64,000 bases of DNA from Phytoseiulus persimilis (lineage: Eukaryota > Arthropoda > Arachnida > Mesostigmata > Phytoseiidae), in assembly GCA_037576195.1 (NCBI GenBank), contig CM075104.1, positions 16,756,211-16,820,210 of the forward strand, written 5' to 3'. The notes beneath the pieces were generated by a model, which worked only from the letters and a program-made list of their open reading frames with translations, was not told where the DNA came from and made no database searches. Positions 11,776 through 22,667 of this stretch are shown here, in pieces (position 1 is the first letter of the stretch; each line of letters begins with the position of its first letter). A program made the translations under genes and the position numbers.

Positions 11776-14241
11776 TCAGCTCCCTCGCATTTTTCGCAAC
11801 CATTCAGGGACCTGTTGCTTCGCTTTCTCGAGAATCTTCACAAGTTCCCTAGCGAACCTGCTGTCACCGGATGTCAGCATGGTATAGCTGCTCCCAGTGT
11901 TGCCCGCGCGTCCAGTGCGGCCAACTCTGTGAACGTACTCCTCGATGTTTTGCGGGAAATCAAAATTCACCACAACAGTGATTTCGGGCACATCGAGGCC
12001 TCTCGAGGCTACGTCAGTAGCCACTAGAATCTTGGATTTTCCTGTCCTGAGATGCCGCAGTGCGGCTTCACGCTCGCGTTGGTCGCGATCACCATGAATC
12101 GATTCGGCGCGAATCCCGTTTTGATTCAACTGTCTCGCGACGGCGTCAGTCGTGACTTTCCTCCCACAGAAAATGATTGCCCGGTCGTTAGGCTTCAGGC
12201 TCTTCATGAGATTCAGCACGATTGGGAATTTTTCGTCCGCTCGAACCAAGCGAACTCTCTGCGTCACCGTCAAAGCCGCGGACAGATCGAGGGATCCGAT
12301 GGTCACTTGCACAGGATTACGAAGAAAGCTTTCAGACAGCTTGCGAACATTGGGCGGCCAAGTCGCACTCGTCATCACCGTCTGTCTATTCGCGGAAATG
12401 TACTGGAGAATCTGCCGGATCTGAGGCTCGAATCCCATGTCTAGCATACGATCGGCCTCGTCCAGGACCAGGTAGCTGACCCTTCTCAGGCTCACAACCA
12501 TACTCTCGACCAGATCGTTGAGGCGCCCCGGGGTCGCAATTATGATCTCGGGGTTCCTGCGTAACTGATCCATTTGCGTACTCCTGACGGCGCCCCCGTA
12601 GCAGCACGCGCATTTGATGTTCTGGTACGCGTACTTGACAGTCTCGTCGTAAATTTGGATGGCCAGCTCACGAGTAGGCGATAAAACTAGACACGTTGGC
12701 CCTTCATAGCGCTTCGAAACGATCGGCTGTCCTCTGATGTGGATGAAAGCCGGGAGCAGGAAAGCCAGAGTTTTCCCCGTACCGGTTTGAGCGATACCGA
12801 CCATGTCGAGCCCGCTCAGGAGGATCGGCCACGACTGGCACTGAATCGGAGACGGCTTCTCGAATTTCCTCTCGAGCTGCTCGAGGATCTCAGGATAGTT
12901 TCCAAAGGCATGTTCGAAACTCATCACAGGCTTAGGGATGCCATATGGCAGCGCCTGTGCGCCTAGGTACTTGACGTTCGTATCCATGTTCTGTTTCCGA
13001 AACGCAGCCACTTCATGATTCGGCAGAGCCGTGATTTCTGGATGCTCCGTGTAGAAGTTCTTTACCACAACTCGCGATTCCTTCAAAACCCGATCCGTCT
13101 CCGCCGTGACGGGCTCGTTCCAGCCGCCCAACACCTCTGTTCGGCTGTTGTTATTGGAATCGAAATTCCTTTTGGGCCTCGACTGTGTACACTTTTCTTT
13201 TTCGACAAAAGAACTCTCTTGAGGCGGCGCCAACACAGCGATTAGCTCATTCAGCATTTTCCGGGCATTGACTCGACTAGCAATCTCGGGATGTTCAATC
13301 TGTGAACCGGAATTCTCAAATTGGGAGTTTGTCGAATGAGCTGGGACTCTCAAGAGACGCCAACAAGAGGATACTCCCAATGGGAGCGGGAAAACACGAG
13401 AAGAAAACACTCACCTTGACGAGACCTCGATTCCTCTCGAGGATGACTTGGAAGTTACACTGGCTCTTCGTCGAGAGCTCCCCCGCCTTTTCTCGAACTT
13501 TATCCGCGATATTCAGCGGAATTTCGACGAGTGAGGCCGCCACAGCTTTCTGTGAACTGGCCAAAGGGGGTGCGATGTTCGCGATTCGTTGCGGTGTTGC
13601 AGCCCCCGTAGAAATGACGGTTTTTTGTGATGTTGCAGCTCCCGCGATTTGTTGGGATGCCCGAGGAGCGGTCTGACTCGGAACGTGTTGAGGTCCAGGA
13701 AGTCGGACGTGCGCCGGATGCTGTGCTTGCGGTACAGGAACTACAGGGCCTGCGACAGGGGTTTTGACACCAGCACTGAAAGTCGGGTACACGAGCGGAG
13801 GACGAAATACGTCTTGCGGTTTCGGCGACGGCAGATCTCCATTCGGTAACGTCGCGACGAAGTTCGAAATCATGGTCGCAGCGGCTTTACACTGAGCAGC
13901 CGTAGCTCCTGCAATCTGTAAGGAGGGGGTTCGCGTTGCTGCTCAGGTCCGAATGGAAAATCTGAATCAATCCTCAACGGAATCAGCACTTAACGGACGC
14001 AGGAATGAGCGAGCGGCACAGAACGGTGGGAAAGGCATCGATGAAGAGTTGATCCCGAGCCCAATCCCGTTGAGGAGAACGCTCAAGAGCGCTCACTTAC
14101 CTCCACAATCGCGCCTCCCCCGCTCCGAACGAGACCGAGTGAACAACCTGATGCATTTTCGAATGCCCGAAGCTGCTGCCCGGCAACTCCTCTTACTTTG
14201 TTCACAACACTCAATGAAATATCGAGCTGCAATTGCGCCAT
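11776..14241 (-). CDS. DDX43-like DEAD-box RNA helicase with two KH domains (three exons, 721 aa)
   Basis: Exons are 14241-14101, 13915-13415 and 13299-11776; both introns (185 and 115 bp) are phase 0 with clean sites (GAG/GTAAGT, TTACAG; AAG/GTGAGT, TTCACAG). The start ATG directly follows an in-frame TAA. Residues about 3-70 form a KH domain with a GVAG loop, split by intron 1. A Pro/Ala-rich linker follows. A second KH-like fold spans about 176-237, split by intron 2, and its GXXG loop is degenerate (REKAG). The helicase core runs from about 338 to 715: Q-motif Gln367, motif I AQTGTGKT 384-391, PTRELA 422-427, TPGR 470-473, DEAD 494-497, SAT 525-527, motif V near 641-650 and HRVGRTGR 671-678. 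It is expected to be an active ATP-dependent RNA helicase. Family members are germline or cancer-testis proteins, and silkworm DDX43 has been linked to piRNA biogenesis. Vertebrate DDX43 has one KH domain, so the tandem pair is unusual. Confidence 0.93.
13300..13414 (-). other. Intron 2 of the DDX43-like gene
   Basis: This is a 115-bp phase-0 intron starting GTGAGT and ending TTCACAG on the minus strand. Removing it joins ...GLVK to IEHPEIAS..., which completes the last strand and helix of the second KH fold. Reading through it instead gives a frame that ends within about 100 bases. Confidence 0.9.
13916..14100 (-). other. Intron 1 of the DDX43-like gene
   Basis: This is a 185-bp phase-0 intron starting GTAAGT and ending in a pyrimidine tract plus TTACAG on the minus strand. 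It splits the first KH domain after ...GGGAIVE and before IAGATAAQ.... The methionine at 13873, which would otherwise look like the start, is therefore internal (residue 62). Confidence 0.9.
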
Positions 14242-15001
14242 TTAACGCAGTTCCGGGGAACGAACTAAACGAACGGCTGTGCTCGTTCCCTATGAGCGCG
14301 CACAACGTGGCGGCGGATTAGCTCGAGTAAGTTGGCGCAACTGAGAGCGCTTTTTTTCGAAATCACTTTCTCGTCTACGCGGCGCGCGAGAGGGTGGCGC
14401 TGACTGCGAGGCTGGGGAATGTTCTGACTTGTCCATGGCCCGATTTAGGAAGAGAAAGAGTCGTTGAAATAACATGACGGCTACAAGCATAACGGAACAA
14501 ACCGTTTTTCGATGGAAAAACGGCTGCCGAACCTCAAATATGTATCTCCGAAGCTGTGTTTGAACGAGTTCTACATGCCGTACGTTTGAAATAGAAGCCC
14601 GAGCTTCAATTCTATCAAGAACTGTGGCGGGGGAGCGGCTCGTGCAATGAAGGGGCCCGCATTCCCAACGGGTTACTAATATTTCAGCTCAGCCGAATAC
14701 GGCTCCGCAAGCAAAACGATACGACTTGTCATCGTCAATGAGAAGACTTCTATAACAGTGGTAGTTATCATGGCTTCTATTTCAGAGGGGCTTCTATTCC
14801 AGGGGAGGGGGCATCCATTTCAAGACTCAAGTTATTGATATTACCGAATTCACAAGGGAATTCGGAGGAGCCGCTTTGAGAAAGCTGAGATTATCCTGTC
14901 TTATGCGCATTAATTGAGTCTCAGAAGGTTATCTCGAACGCAGACTTTCGCCTGAATGCAAGACTAGAATAAAAGAACAGGGCTCTTGTAACGCCTCAGA
15001 A
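14242..15001. other. Short intergenic interval
   Basis: This lies between the helicase start and the 3' end of the UPF0449 gene, both on the minus strand. It must contain the helicase promoter. I see no TATA box or other clear motif. Reading frames are short and unremarkable. Confidence 0.5.
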
Positions 15002-15007
15002 TTTATT
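15002..15007 (-). other. Candidate polyadenylation signal of the UPF0449 gene
   Basis: The minus strand reads AATAAA about 245 bases past the stop codon, and I noticed no closer canonical hexamer. This would give a 3' UTR of roughly 260 bases. Confidence 0.45.
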
Positions 15008-15251
15008 CGCTGAGTTTCAACGTTGCCACTCCGTACTCGAGGTGTTTCCCCAGACCGACTTCGGAGTAAGGTCGGCGTTCACTGCTTGGACTCGGTCTAG
15101 CTTATAGCTGAGTGAGCTTCGACTCTACCGGCGGTGGTGACCATATAATATCGGGGTTTTTAACAACAGGCGGCTGTGCATGCGAATGCATCAGTGATCA
15201 GGCATTAGCTGAAGGTTTGGTGCTGCGAAAGGACGCACAAGGCGTTTCATC

Positions 15252-15729
15252 TCAAGGCAACTGTTGGAGAGATCTTTTCACTCTCTCCATCTCTGTGTCC
15301 AACTCCTGACGCATACTCTGCAGCTGGTCCGTCTTCTTCTGGAGTACCTGCAATCGTCCGAACCGAATTGTTAGCGATCATGCTGAGGCAGTCCAAGCAA
15401 GCACGGGAAAGTCATCGCTATACTCGTGGAGTGCGGACGTTCGATCTCCTTACCTCAGCGAAACCAGCGACTCGGTCGTTCATCTCAATGAACTGCTTCA
15501 CTTTCTGGTAACACTCTTCCGGCTCCTGCTCTTCTTTCGACTGGTTTCCCTGATTTGGAGGAAGACCCGGCGACGCGGAGAATGAGATGCAGTCGGGCTG
15601 CAGGGAGAAAACGACGTCCGCAGGAGAACAAGCCAAATCTTCCTCGATTCGCTCAAAAGGTGGCGGCTGAGGCCGAGAAGGCAGTGCAGTTTTCCGTCTG
15701 AAAAGCTCCATCAGCGGAGCGTCGCGCAT
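15252..15729 (-). CDS. UPF0449 (C19orf25-type) small coiled-coil protein (two exons, 123 aa)
   Basis: Exons are 15729-15454 and 15347-15252; the 106-bp phase-0 intron has sites GAG/GTAAGG and GATTGCAG. The N-terminal part carries the family signature, TALPSRPQPP followed by an E-E-D-L stretch and SPADVVF, matching the 'LPTRP-PP...ED...DPVF' pattern of human C19orf25. A glutamate-rich spacer follows. From about residue 74 to the end the protein is a predicted coiled coil (YQKVKQF..., then VLQKKTDQLQSMRQ...), which crosses the splice junction in register. That register is strong support for the intron. The start is the ATG at 15729; a second in-frame ATG at 15711 is a possible alternative. The molecular role of UPF0449 proteins is unknown to me. 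Length agrees with the family (about 120 aa). Confidence 0.86.
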
Positions 15730-18700
15730 CAGGAATGTTGAACTGCGCCCACTCGTCAGGATGGGTTCACCACCCTCCTACTCGGCTTCGACCCCTTCAT
15801 TGCAGTCTCTCAGAAAATCCATTGGTCAGCTTTGAATTCCTCTTCTCTATCTGGTTCGAATTCGTGCGTCGCTTATGTGTGGCGACTTCTAGACGAGGAT
15901 CATGGGTGATCGGAGCGACAAACCCAAGCAGAGCAATTCCGCAGCGTTTCCCTGCGAGCTCTCAATGGAAGTGACACCTGCACAGAAATCAGCTGAGTGG
16001 CTCGCAAGCAGAAGCGGACTGGGCAGCTTCAGGTATAGCGGCCTAGAAAACTCAACATTCTAGTCGAAGACTCTAAGTTCACACTCGGAGACCCAAGAAC
16101 GGTACTTGAGCAATCGAACACTCCGGTACTGTCGTCACCGCCGTGCCTGTGCCACCAGACCCACCGCACAGCTGAGTTTCGAAATTCTGCCTTCATCAGC
16201 CGTTGCTCGGTTGCTCGACTGGAAGTATTTCGAAAAAAGACCGCCAAATCCATACCGCTGCGTTGGGCTTTGGAATGAGATGAGCCAACGAATAAACTCC
16301 TTCGATCATCCGAGCTCCCTCTAGCGTCCATGCGAGGCCTCCCACAGTTTCATTTGGGGGCATCCCGTTCTTCAGATCCAACTGCGCTAGCTCCCGTTTC
16401 GACAGAACAACGGCACACGACACTGAACTGAAAATTCCCACCAACCAACCAGCCTCGCTAAAGAGCAGCCAATACTGGATGAATGACTCTCACCATTTCA
16501 CAGACATCCTCGAACTTTAATATCAACTTGAGAAGAACCTCGAAAAAGGGGCCTCCCTAACAACTTATCAACGAAACTTGGGAAAATGCCACGCGGCCAA
16601 ACAACGATGAAAGCTTTTAACAGTACTGGTTCTGAGCTCTCGACGAATGTGTTAGCCAACATATGAGCGAGAGACCCTGCGCTGCTGGAACCAAAAATGG
16701 TTTCCTACACCAGAGGCGAAGTCTCATCCCCTCATGCGGAGTTAGTATTACCGGTATTGAATTCGGCCGCCGCAGCACCTCACTGTTCTCCGCCGAGACT
16801 TCGTCGATGAATGGATTCCCCTTCACTTCCGTTGCTTTCCGTCACGGTGCAATTTCGACTGGGAATCTGACCCGTCGGGCTGTCCCCAGTTTCGATCGTA
16901 ATTTATAAATGGCCATCGGATTCCGGGGCAGTGTTCTTCATGTGGTGACGCGACATAATGTTGACGTACATGATTCGCCTGATACTCTCGTCATTCATGC
17001 GAGGAGAATGACGAATTTTCACATCCCTGTGGGGACCTCTATCGGGAGCTCTCAGCGATGCCTGAAGTTCTCGGTCCGACTTAGATGAACGACTTCTTCG
17101 GGATATCGAGTGGACGCAGAAAAAGTTGAAATCGCGTTGTCGACGAATTTCTGTCGCAGCTCCTCACATCTTTCATCCGACAATTTTCGGTAGTATTCTC
17201 TTAGGCTCCCACCGCGTCGAGGCGAGTGAAGAGAACCCGCTGGCACAGAGAGTGACGTCGCGATAACGACGGGCCGTTACCGGCTACTTTTCTCGTCCTC
17301 CCGGGCGCCCTCTGGAACCCCTGTCCCATTCCACCGCCTTTCTGGCGATAGCTCAATAGGCCATTTCGGCGACTTAGTCGTGGTGGGAGCCTGAAGGAAA
17401 AATACCCTACCTTCTCTTCTTCCACATTCACACTGCATGTGTCCGTAGCGTTGCCGGAACCAATGACTTCAGTCGAGTAGAGAAGGTACAAGAACAGGCT
17501 ATAATTTCTTGCAGAGGAGCTTGAGGTACTGGTAACTTGCGTTGCGGTCGTCCTCCAGTTCGACTACAAAGTCATACGAACGATTTCTGCTCTGACGAGG
17601 ACATGTAACCGAGCGAGAGAGTCTTTGCCGACATGTTGCTAGCCTGTCTATGTACTGGGAGTTGAGGAAGTCCGGACCCATTCTCGACTGCTCAGAACTC
17701 TATTTCTAAGCGGCGCGGAACGGTGAGAAAGGTGCGCAATGCGTTGACTTCGGTCACTACTCATCTCCGACCAAGTTCGAGTTGGTTCGACGGACGGCGT
17801 GCGCAGACGAGCTATTCACTGAAATTAGGAATCGCGAGTTCCTAATTCTTCCGATGTCATCGTGGCTTGCCTCAGCGAAACTCCCCGTGTAACCTCCCGG
17901 AATCTTCTCCGAAGCTGTATGCCCAACACGGAGTGATCCTTATGTTTTCCGTCTCGTGGGGAAATGAGTTCGGTTGTTGAGGCAAGAAGCACGAGCTAAC
18001 TTTACCTCACCGTTTCGAAATCCCTAATATTGAGATGATAGAGGCTGCGCTCGAAATCGCGAACAGAGGGATGAGACAGAGGGATCCCCTTGTGCCACGA
18101 TCAGCAACTTCTGCGGACGCGCTTGTTCTCGCAAGTCAGCGTTTCTGCAGAGCTCGTTGGAGATCACGCGGAGGCTTTCTGAGTAGCAGTCGCCGACCGA
18201 GGTGTGGAATCATTTGAGGGCAACCCTCGTCGATGCTGACTCCGTGCTGAGCGAACCTTTTCGGTTCTTACCTTCTCGAGCAGCCAGCTCATGAGAATCA
18301 CGGACACGGTGTTGGAGTCCCAGCTACCATCTCGAAATGGCCCACCGGGCCGATCTGCTGAATACCCCACAGATCCTCCGAAGAAACACAAAGCGAACCG
18401 GAGCAGGATTCCTCTGTCCTTCTCGGCTATCAGACGACTCCGATCGGTAGCTTGAGGGGAGGTCGATCATGATGGATGAAGTGAGGAAGATACCATTGCG
18501 AAACGAATCCAGTGGGGAATTGCTTCGCCCAACACTGGAAAGTCCAACGAGACGAAACTCGACTCTCGTTAGGATCGGACGCGCTTTGGGAATAATGCGG
18601 CCTCTGAATTACGCGTGGTCTCGTTTCAGTGCGACCAGAAGCATGCACGACAACGAGGCTCTACAGACGATTGCAGTAGCAAATTCTTGGGTATGGACAA

Positions 18701-19368
18701 GACTAAACGCCGTCTGAATTCGACTCGTCGGACGGGCATTCGGCGGTGAGACATTCTCGCTTGGTAGTAATTCTTGAATGATATCGTTGAATATGTTCAC
18801 ATTCGCAGTATATTCCCTCGCGTAAGAGGTACAGGCGACACAATTTCTGCAGCCACCGCTGCTGCGGCTGATTCTAGCAGAGGTACGAGGAATAATCTAC
18901 GTTAAGAATCCGCAACCTACCGAGCCGCCGGTGGCCCGCTCCTGGAATTGTGCCGCCGAATTCTGCTTGCTCTGCCGCCTACACCAGTTCAGCCTGCAGG
19001 CGATTCCAGTTTCGCTCGTCTTCTGCTCGGTGAGAACCGGACGAGATCCGGTACGGACGACCTATTCGTTCTACGAGAGGCGTTTCAGTATAATATCATG
19101 TAATACGAAGTCCTGAGTCTGCAGTTTACGTCACCCAATGAGGACCTCTACCATGGTTTTGGGTTTTGTGGAGTTATTTCCCGCTCGCAAGATTTCCGCA
19201 TCATTGGGCTACTGCGGAGTATGGTATCGATATCGCAACGCGAATCTGTCGACCAATCGATCAGAGCCCAGGTATCGAGGAAGATCATGGGAGGCTCACT
19301 CTAGAGTTCCTCCAGAGTATTGTGGACTCTTACGTAAGCTGCTGCCTGGGTGCACGAACCGGTGCTAC
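15730..19368. other. Unannotated interval upstream of the UPF0449 gene
   Basis: No recognisable family lies here. Several minus-strand stretches are open and lack odd composition (17052-17246, 17499-17681, and about 18271-18470). The last ends at a strong donor-like site, GAGAAG/GTAAGAACC, at 18271. None has a domain I can name, and competing frames in the same places look equally protein-like, so I do not call genes. Confidence 0.4.
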
Positions 19369-19565
19369 TCGATTTGAGCGCGGATCGATTTGAACGCAGC
19401 ATAGATTTGAGCGCAGTTGATTTGAGCGCAACGAATTCATTCGCACTGCTGTGAGTGTGGAGTGTGAGATAGAGGAAGAGTGAAATCCCCCACCTATCCT
19501 TCGATTGCAGACTACTCGACCAACAAACAAAGTACGGTTGCTCGGTGGAATATGGAGAGGAGAAA
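19369..19565 (+). repeat. Left arm of the foldback element
   Basis: This holds about four GCGCTCAAAT-type units (in reverse sense) followed by about 130 bp of unique arm sequence. It pairs with 19681-19904. A small indel-rich stretch near 19450-19475 has no good partner in the right arm. Confidence 0.8.
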
Positions 19566-19680
19566 CCTAACCTAGCCCAAACTCATCAAAGACATTTCTC
19601 CTTCTCAAGCCAAGCTATATTCCTTCGTCTGATTCATCGAGGGAATGTCGTCACCGAGGTATCTCATGCCGTCGTCCGAA

Positions 19681-19904
19681 TTCTCCTCTCCATATTACCC
19701 CGAGCAACCGTACTTTCTCTGTTCATCGAGTAGTCTGCAATCGGCGGAAAGGTGAGGGATTTTCCTCTTCCTCCATATCATACCCGAGTGAATTCGTTGC
19801 GCTCAAATAAAGTGCGCTCAAATCGACTGCGCTCCAATCAACTGCGCTCAAATCAACTGCGCTCAAATCGATCCTGCGCTCGAATCGATCCGCGCTCAAA
19901 TCGA
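19681..19904 (-). repeat. Right arm of the foldback element
   Basis: This is the inverted partner of 19369-19565. It is longer because it carries about seven tandem units against about four. Unequal copy number of terminal units is typical of Foldback-type elements. Confidence 0.8.
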
Positions 19905-22135
19905 CTGACACGGCACGGCGAACCATGCGGCTGTAATCAACACATCGGTGCACACGAAGGCTGAAAATGCCTCAAAGAGGGCACTGCGGTTATTTGTGGT
20001 TTTCAACCGTGGGGTGCTTTTTTCGGGATCGAGATCTCCTTTTCTCGGTTCTGCGGTCGACGGCAATGCCTAGTTGCGACACCTAAGAACAGATCCGCGC
20101 AATCGCAGAGGCTCCATCTTGCACCGAGACAACGGTCGACCACAAGCCGCTCAGGAAACGGAGTATGTTCTGCTGCAGGACCTCAGTGGGGAGTTCTGGA
20201 GCATCCCCCTGCCCACCGACTACCATCCGTTCCGTCCGTTGTTCAATCCGGCGAGCGGCAACTCCTTTGGTCGCGCAGTCAACTGGTCAAAAGCCTCGGA
20301 ACAGTGTCAACTGAAAGAGGGTTCAATCGGTGGAAACGACCTTTCAATTTTGTGTGACGATCTGAAGGGATCGGTCAAGAGATGAAAACTGGGTGAAATC
20401 GCAGGCTTTGGAAGCTCGAAGAGACCGGCGAGGGGGTCATCTTCTGAGTTTCATCGGAGTCGTGAAACGCGATTCTCCGATTCCCGAGCATTTCAGTACT
20501 GAAAGCTGACTGGGGTCAGATCAGTCAGTAGTCTCCGGATGGGTTTTCACCCAAAAACCAACTTCATTGAGGCCCTGATGAACTCGTTGCTCAAGAATCT
20601 AATCGCTCCCGGATAGGCAAGTCGAGAAATCTTCGGTAATCTTGGTCTTCTTCAGACTCCCATCAGAGGTCGGATGTTTCAAGGAATAATTAAGAGCGTG
20701 AACTGAACCCGGTGTGCTCACACGCATCCGACCGTTGAAACGGTTATGGTTTATCAGAATCCTGAATGATCGAAGCTGACTCAGCGAGGAATGACACCGT
20801 TGATCCCAGTGGTCTGATGATTCTGTCTTAGCTCATCGGTCAATAACACAATTATTGCTAGTCTTATCTCTGCGCAACAAAGGTGCTTAGCTCGCATCCC
20901 GATTCACCCGTGGTCTCGTGATCCACGCGGTGCTCATCTGAGTTGGGAACCAAGGGCGATATTATTGCTTTTCCGTCATATGAATATCGTTGATGATTGA
21001 TATTGAAGACTCGAAAGACGAGGATAACTGTATTCTACCTTCGCCACGGGCTGCCACTGCGCGTGGTATTCACCTGTTTGAACGTCATGTTCGACAGGTC
21101 CGACAGAGTCAGGCTTCGAGGAAAAAGCTCCTCAGTACGAGTTTCCTTGATTTGGGAGAACTCTGTGATACTCACCGCCAGAAACCTCTTTAGAATGTGT
21201 GAATCTTCAGGCCTAACTGAGTTATCTTACTCGCGACGGGGGATCATTGCGGAAGAGTTTCACCTTGAATTCCACACATCGGTTCTGCTGTGAGATCCGT
21301 ATCCGACGCATACGACTGGTCATTGGCTGAGCTGAAGCTCTACCTGGGTATGAAACAACCACGGCCAGGCAGAAACGAATGGCGTCCAGGAACTCTTGCA
21401 GTGTCCCCCTCCCGTCCTTTCGGTGATTTGAAAGACGTCTTCGCCGAGGAAACCTGCTTCCCCCGGCTGGTGCCACGAACGAACGAGAGGGACGCAGCGA
21501 AGCACTAAAGCAGGACAGAAGTCACCGCTTTACCTTAGGCGTACTCTTCCGAGAGGTAGAAAGCTCCGTCTCGGTTGCAGATCTCGGTTGCAGAGATGCT
21601 TCCAAACACGGATCTTCTCACGACACTTCCCATCATTCGACTGAAGCGATCTATCGATACAATCGCTACAATTCGCGCGGGTAGGATTCATGTGAAAGCA
21701 ATTTCACCCAACACACGGCAGATGAGTGTGAAGAACTTTACCTCCTAGATTCACCGTTTGCTCGACGGTTTTTCCGTTCAGAATTTTCGAAGAGAAGTGT
21801 CAATCATCGACTTCCAGCAGTTGATCCATTCCCGACCTCAGAATTCGAGAGCAGGAATCAGTTTGCCGATCTAAAAATGAATGGTCTCATCCTAGATCTA
21901 CTGGATCATCTAGATCCTTCAAGCTGTCTCGGCGTTCTCTGGTGCCCACTCCAAATTTCAGTGCTGTGGTATGTTGGAGTGTTGTTAGCTGCCAAATTTG
22001 TTGACACTTCTTAACATGGTGCACGTCGAGTTTGTGGAATGTTGTTCTCGCAGCCCTGTGTTATCGGCAACAGATGTGAGACGAGAATCAGTCAGCTTCC
22101 TTCGTTCTGTGTTGTTCAGATTCCTGCCGTGAGTC
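19905..22135. other. Unannotated interval with one weak open segment
   Basis: Nothing recognisable is present apart from the open plus-strand stretch near 20156-20385, listed separately. From about 20400 to 20990 there is no frame of 60 codons on either strand, so this part is probably non-coding. Confidence 0.45.
20156..20385 (+). other. Possible orphan exon or gene fragment
   Basis: A plus-strand frame is open and has balanced, protein-like composition: acidic and aromatic residues with few cysteines. It reads ETEYVLLQDLSGEFW near its start and NSFGRAVNWSKASEQC further on. An AG that could be an acceptor precedes it (CCGCTCAG), but without a pyrimidine tract. It ends at a TGA at 20383-20385. 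I recognise no family. It could be a terminal exon, a pseudogene fragment or chance. Confidence 0.22.
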
Positions 22136-22667
22136 ATGGGCGCATTTATTGGATGGGCAGCATTTGCAATGAAACGCAAGAAGCACGACAGCAAAATCTT
22201 CGAAGAATTGGAGACGACCACACGCTTCCTGGACAACAACTGCCAGTCAGTAAACGTGGCTAGGAAGAGCCAGGAACTGGTGACGCGAATGCTCAAAGAA
22301 CAGCTCAACGCACTCCGGAAGTAAGTGTTACCGTTATTGAACGAGACTGAGAATCCTCTTCAGTCATTCTGAACGCGATCAATATCAGCAAGCGTGAAGT
22401 TTATCGTCACCTGGCGATTGCAGATCGATGGCAGCCCACAGCGAGCTCATAGGTCAACTTCAAGAGCATGATAAAGTGGTTCTGAGGAAGTACGAGGAAG
22501 CGAAGCGCGAGCTTAAACGCTTAGATTGTAAGAGAACTCGCGTCGAAAAGCACTACAGGGCGTCCCGGCAGCGACTGAACGACCTCATCGTGGATATGGA
22601 GGACGAGAAACGGAAGAACCGCGGAAGACCTCGAAAAGACAACTCGTGGCTGACTCAAACTCTCTAG
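22136..22667 (+). CDS. Small basic coiled-coil protein (two exons, 142 aa), family not recognised
   Basis: Exons are 22136-22320 and 22424-22667. The 103-bp phase-2 intron has donor GAA/GTAAGT and acceptor GATTGCAG. The joined frame runs from an ATG preceded by an in-frame TGA to the TAG at 22667. The protein begins with a short hydrophobic stretch (about residues 1-12, MGAFIGWAAFAM), then is almost wholly alpha-helical and charged. It has heptad-like leucines through LVTRMLKEQLNALRK, and the heptads continue across the splice junction. The C-terminus has a basic patch with RGRPRK, resembling an AT-hook core. A pyrimidine-rich acceptor (GTTGTTCAG) 16 bp upstream of the ATG suggests a 5' UTR exon. 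It may be nuclear or part of a coiled-coil complex; that is a guess. The coding call rests on matched splice sites and composition. Confidence 0.75.
22321..22423 (+). other. Intron of the small coiled-coil gene
   Basis: This is a 103-bp phase-2 intron from GTAAGT to GATTGCAG. The split codon becomes AAA (Lys), and the second exon continues the helical charge pattern. Without splicing, the first exon stops at once, because the donor itself supplies a TAA. Confidence 0.8.

Larger units (their letters stand above)
19369..19904. mobile_element. Foldback-type (long inverted repeat) element with sub-repeated ends
   Basis: The left arm (about 19369-19565) is the reverse complement of the right arm (about 19681-19904), at roughly 80% identity by eye, around a spacer of about 115 bp. 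The outer part of each arm is built from tandem units of about 15 bp with the core GCGCTCAAAT: about four on the left and seven on the right. The extreme ends match: the element starts TCGATTTGAGCGCGG and ends CCGCGCTCAAATCGA. The inner part of the arms is unique sequence. No transposase frame fits inside 536 bp, so it would be non-autonomous, like a Foldback or long MITE element. I found no convincing target-site duplication; the sub-repeats make the true ends uncertain. Confidence 0.8.

Noticed and set aside
18100-18475. Possible two-exon minus-strand gene using the strong donor at 18271
   Set aside because: The donor is good, but at least two reading frames on each side look equally plausible and none matches a known family, so no model can be chosen.
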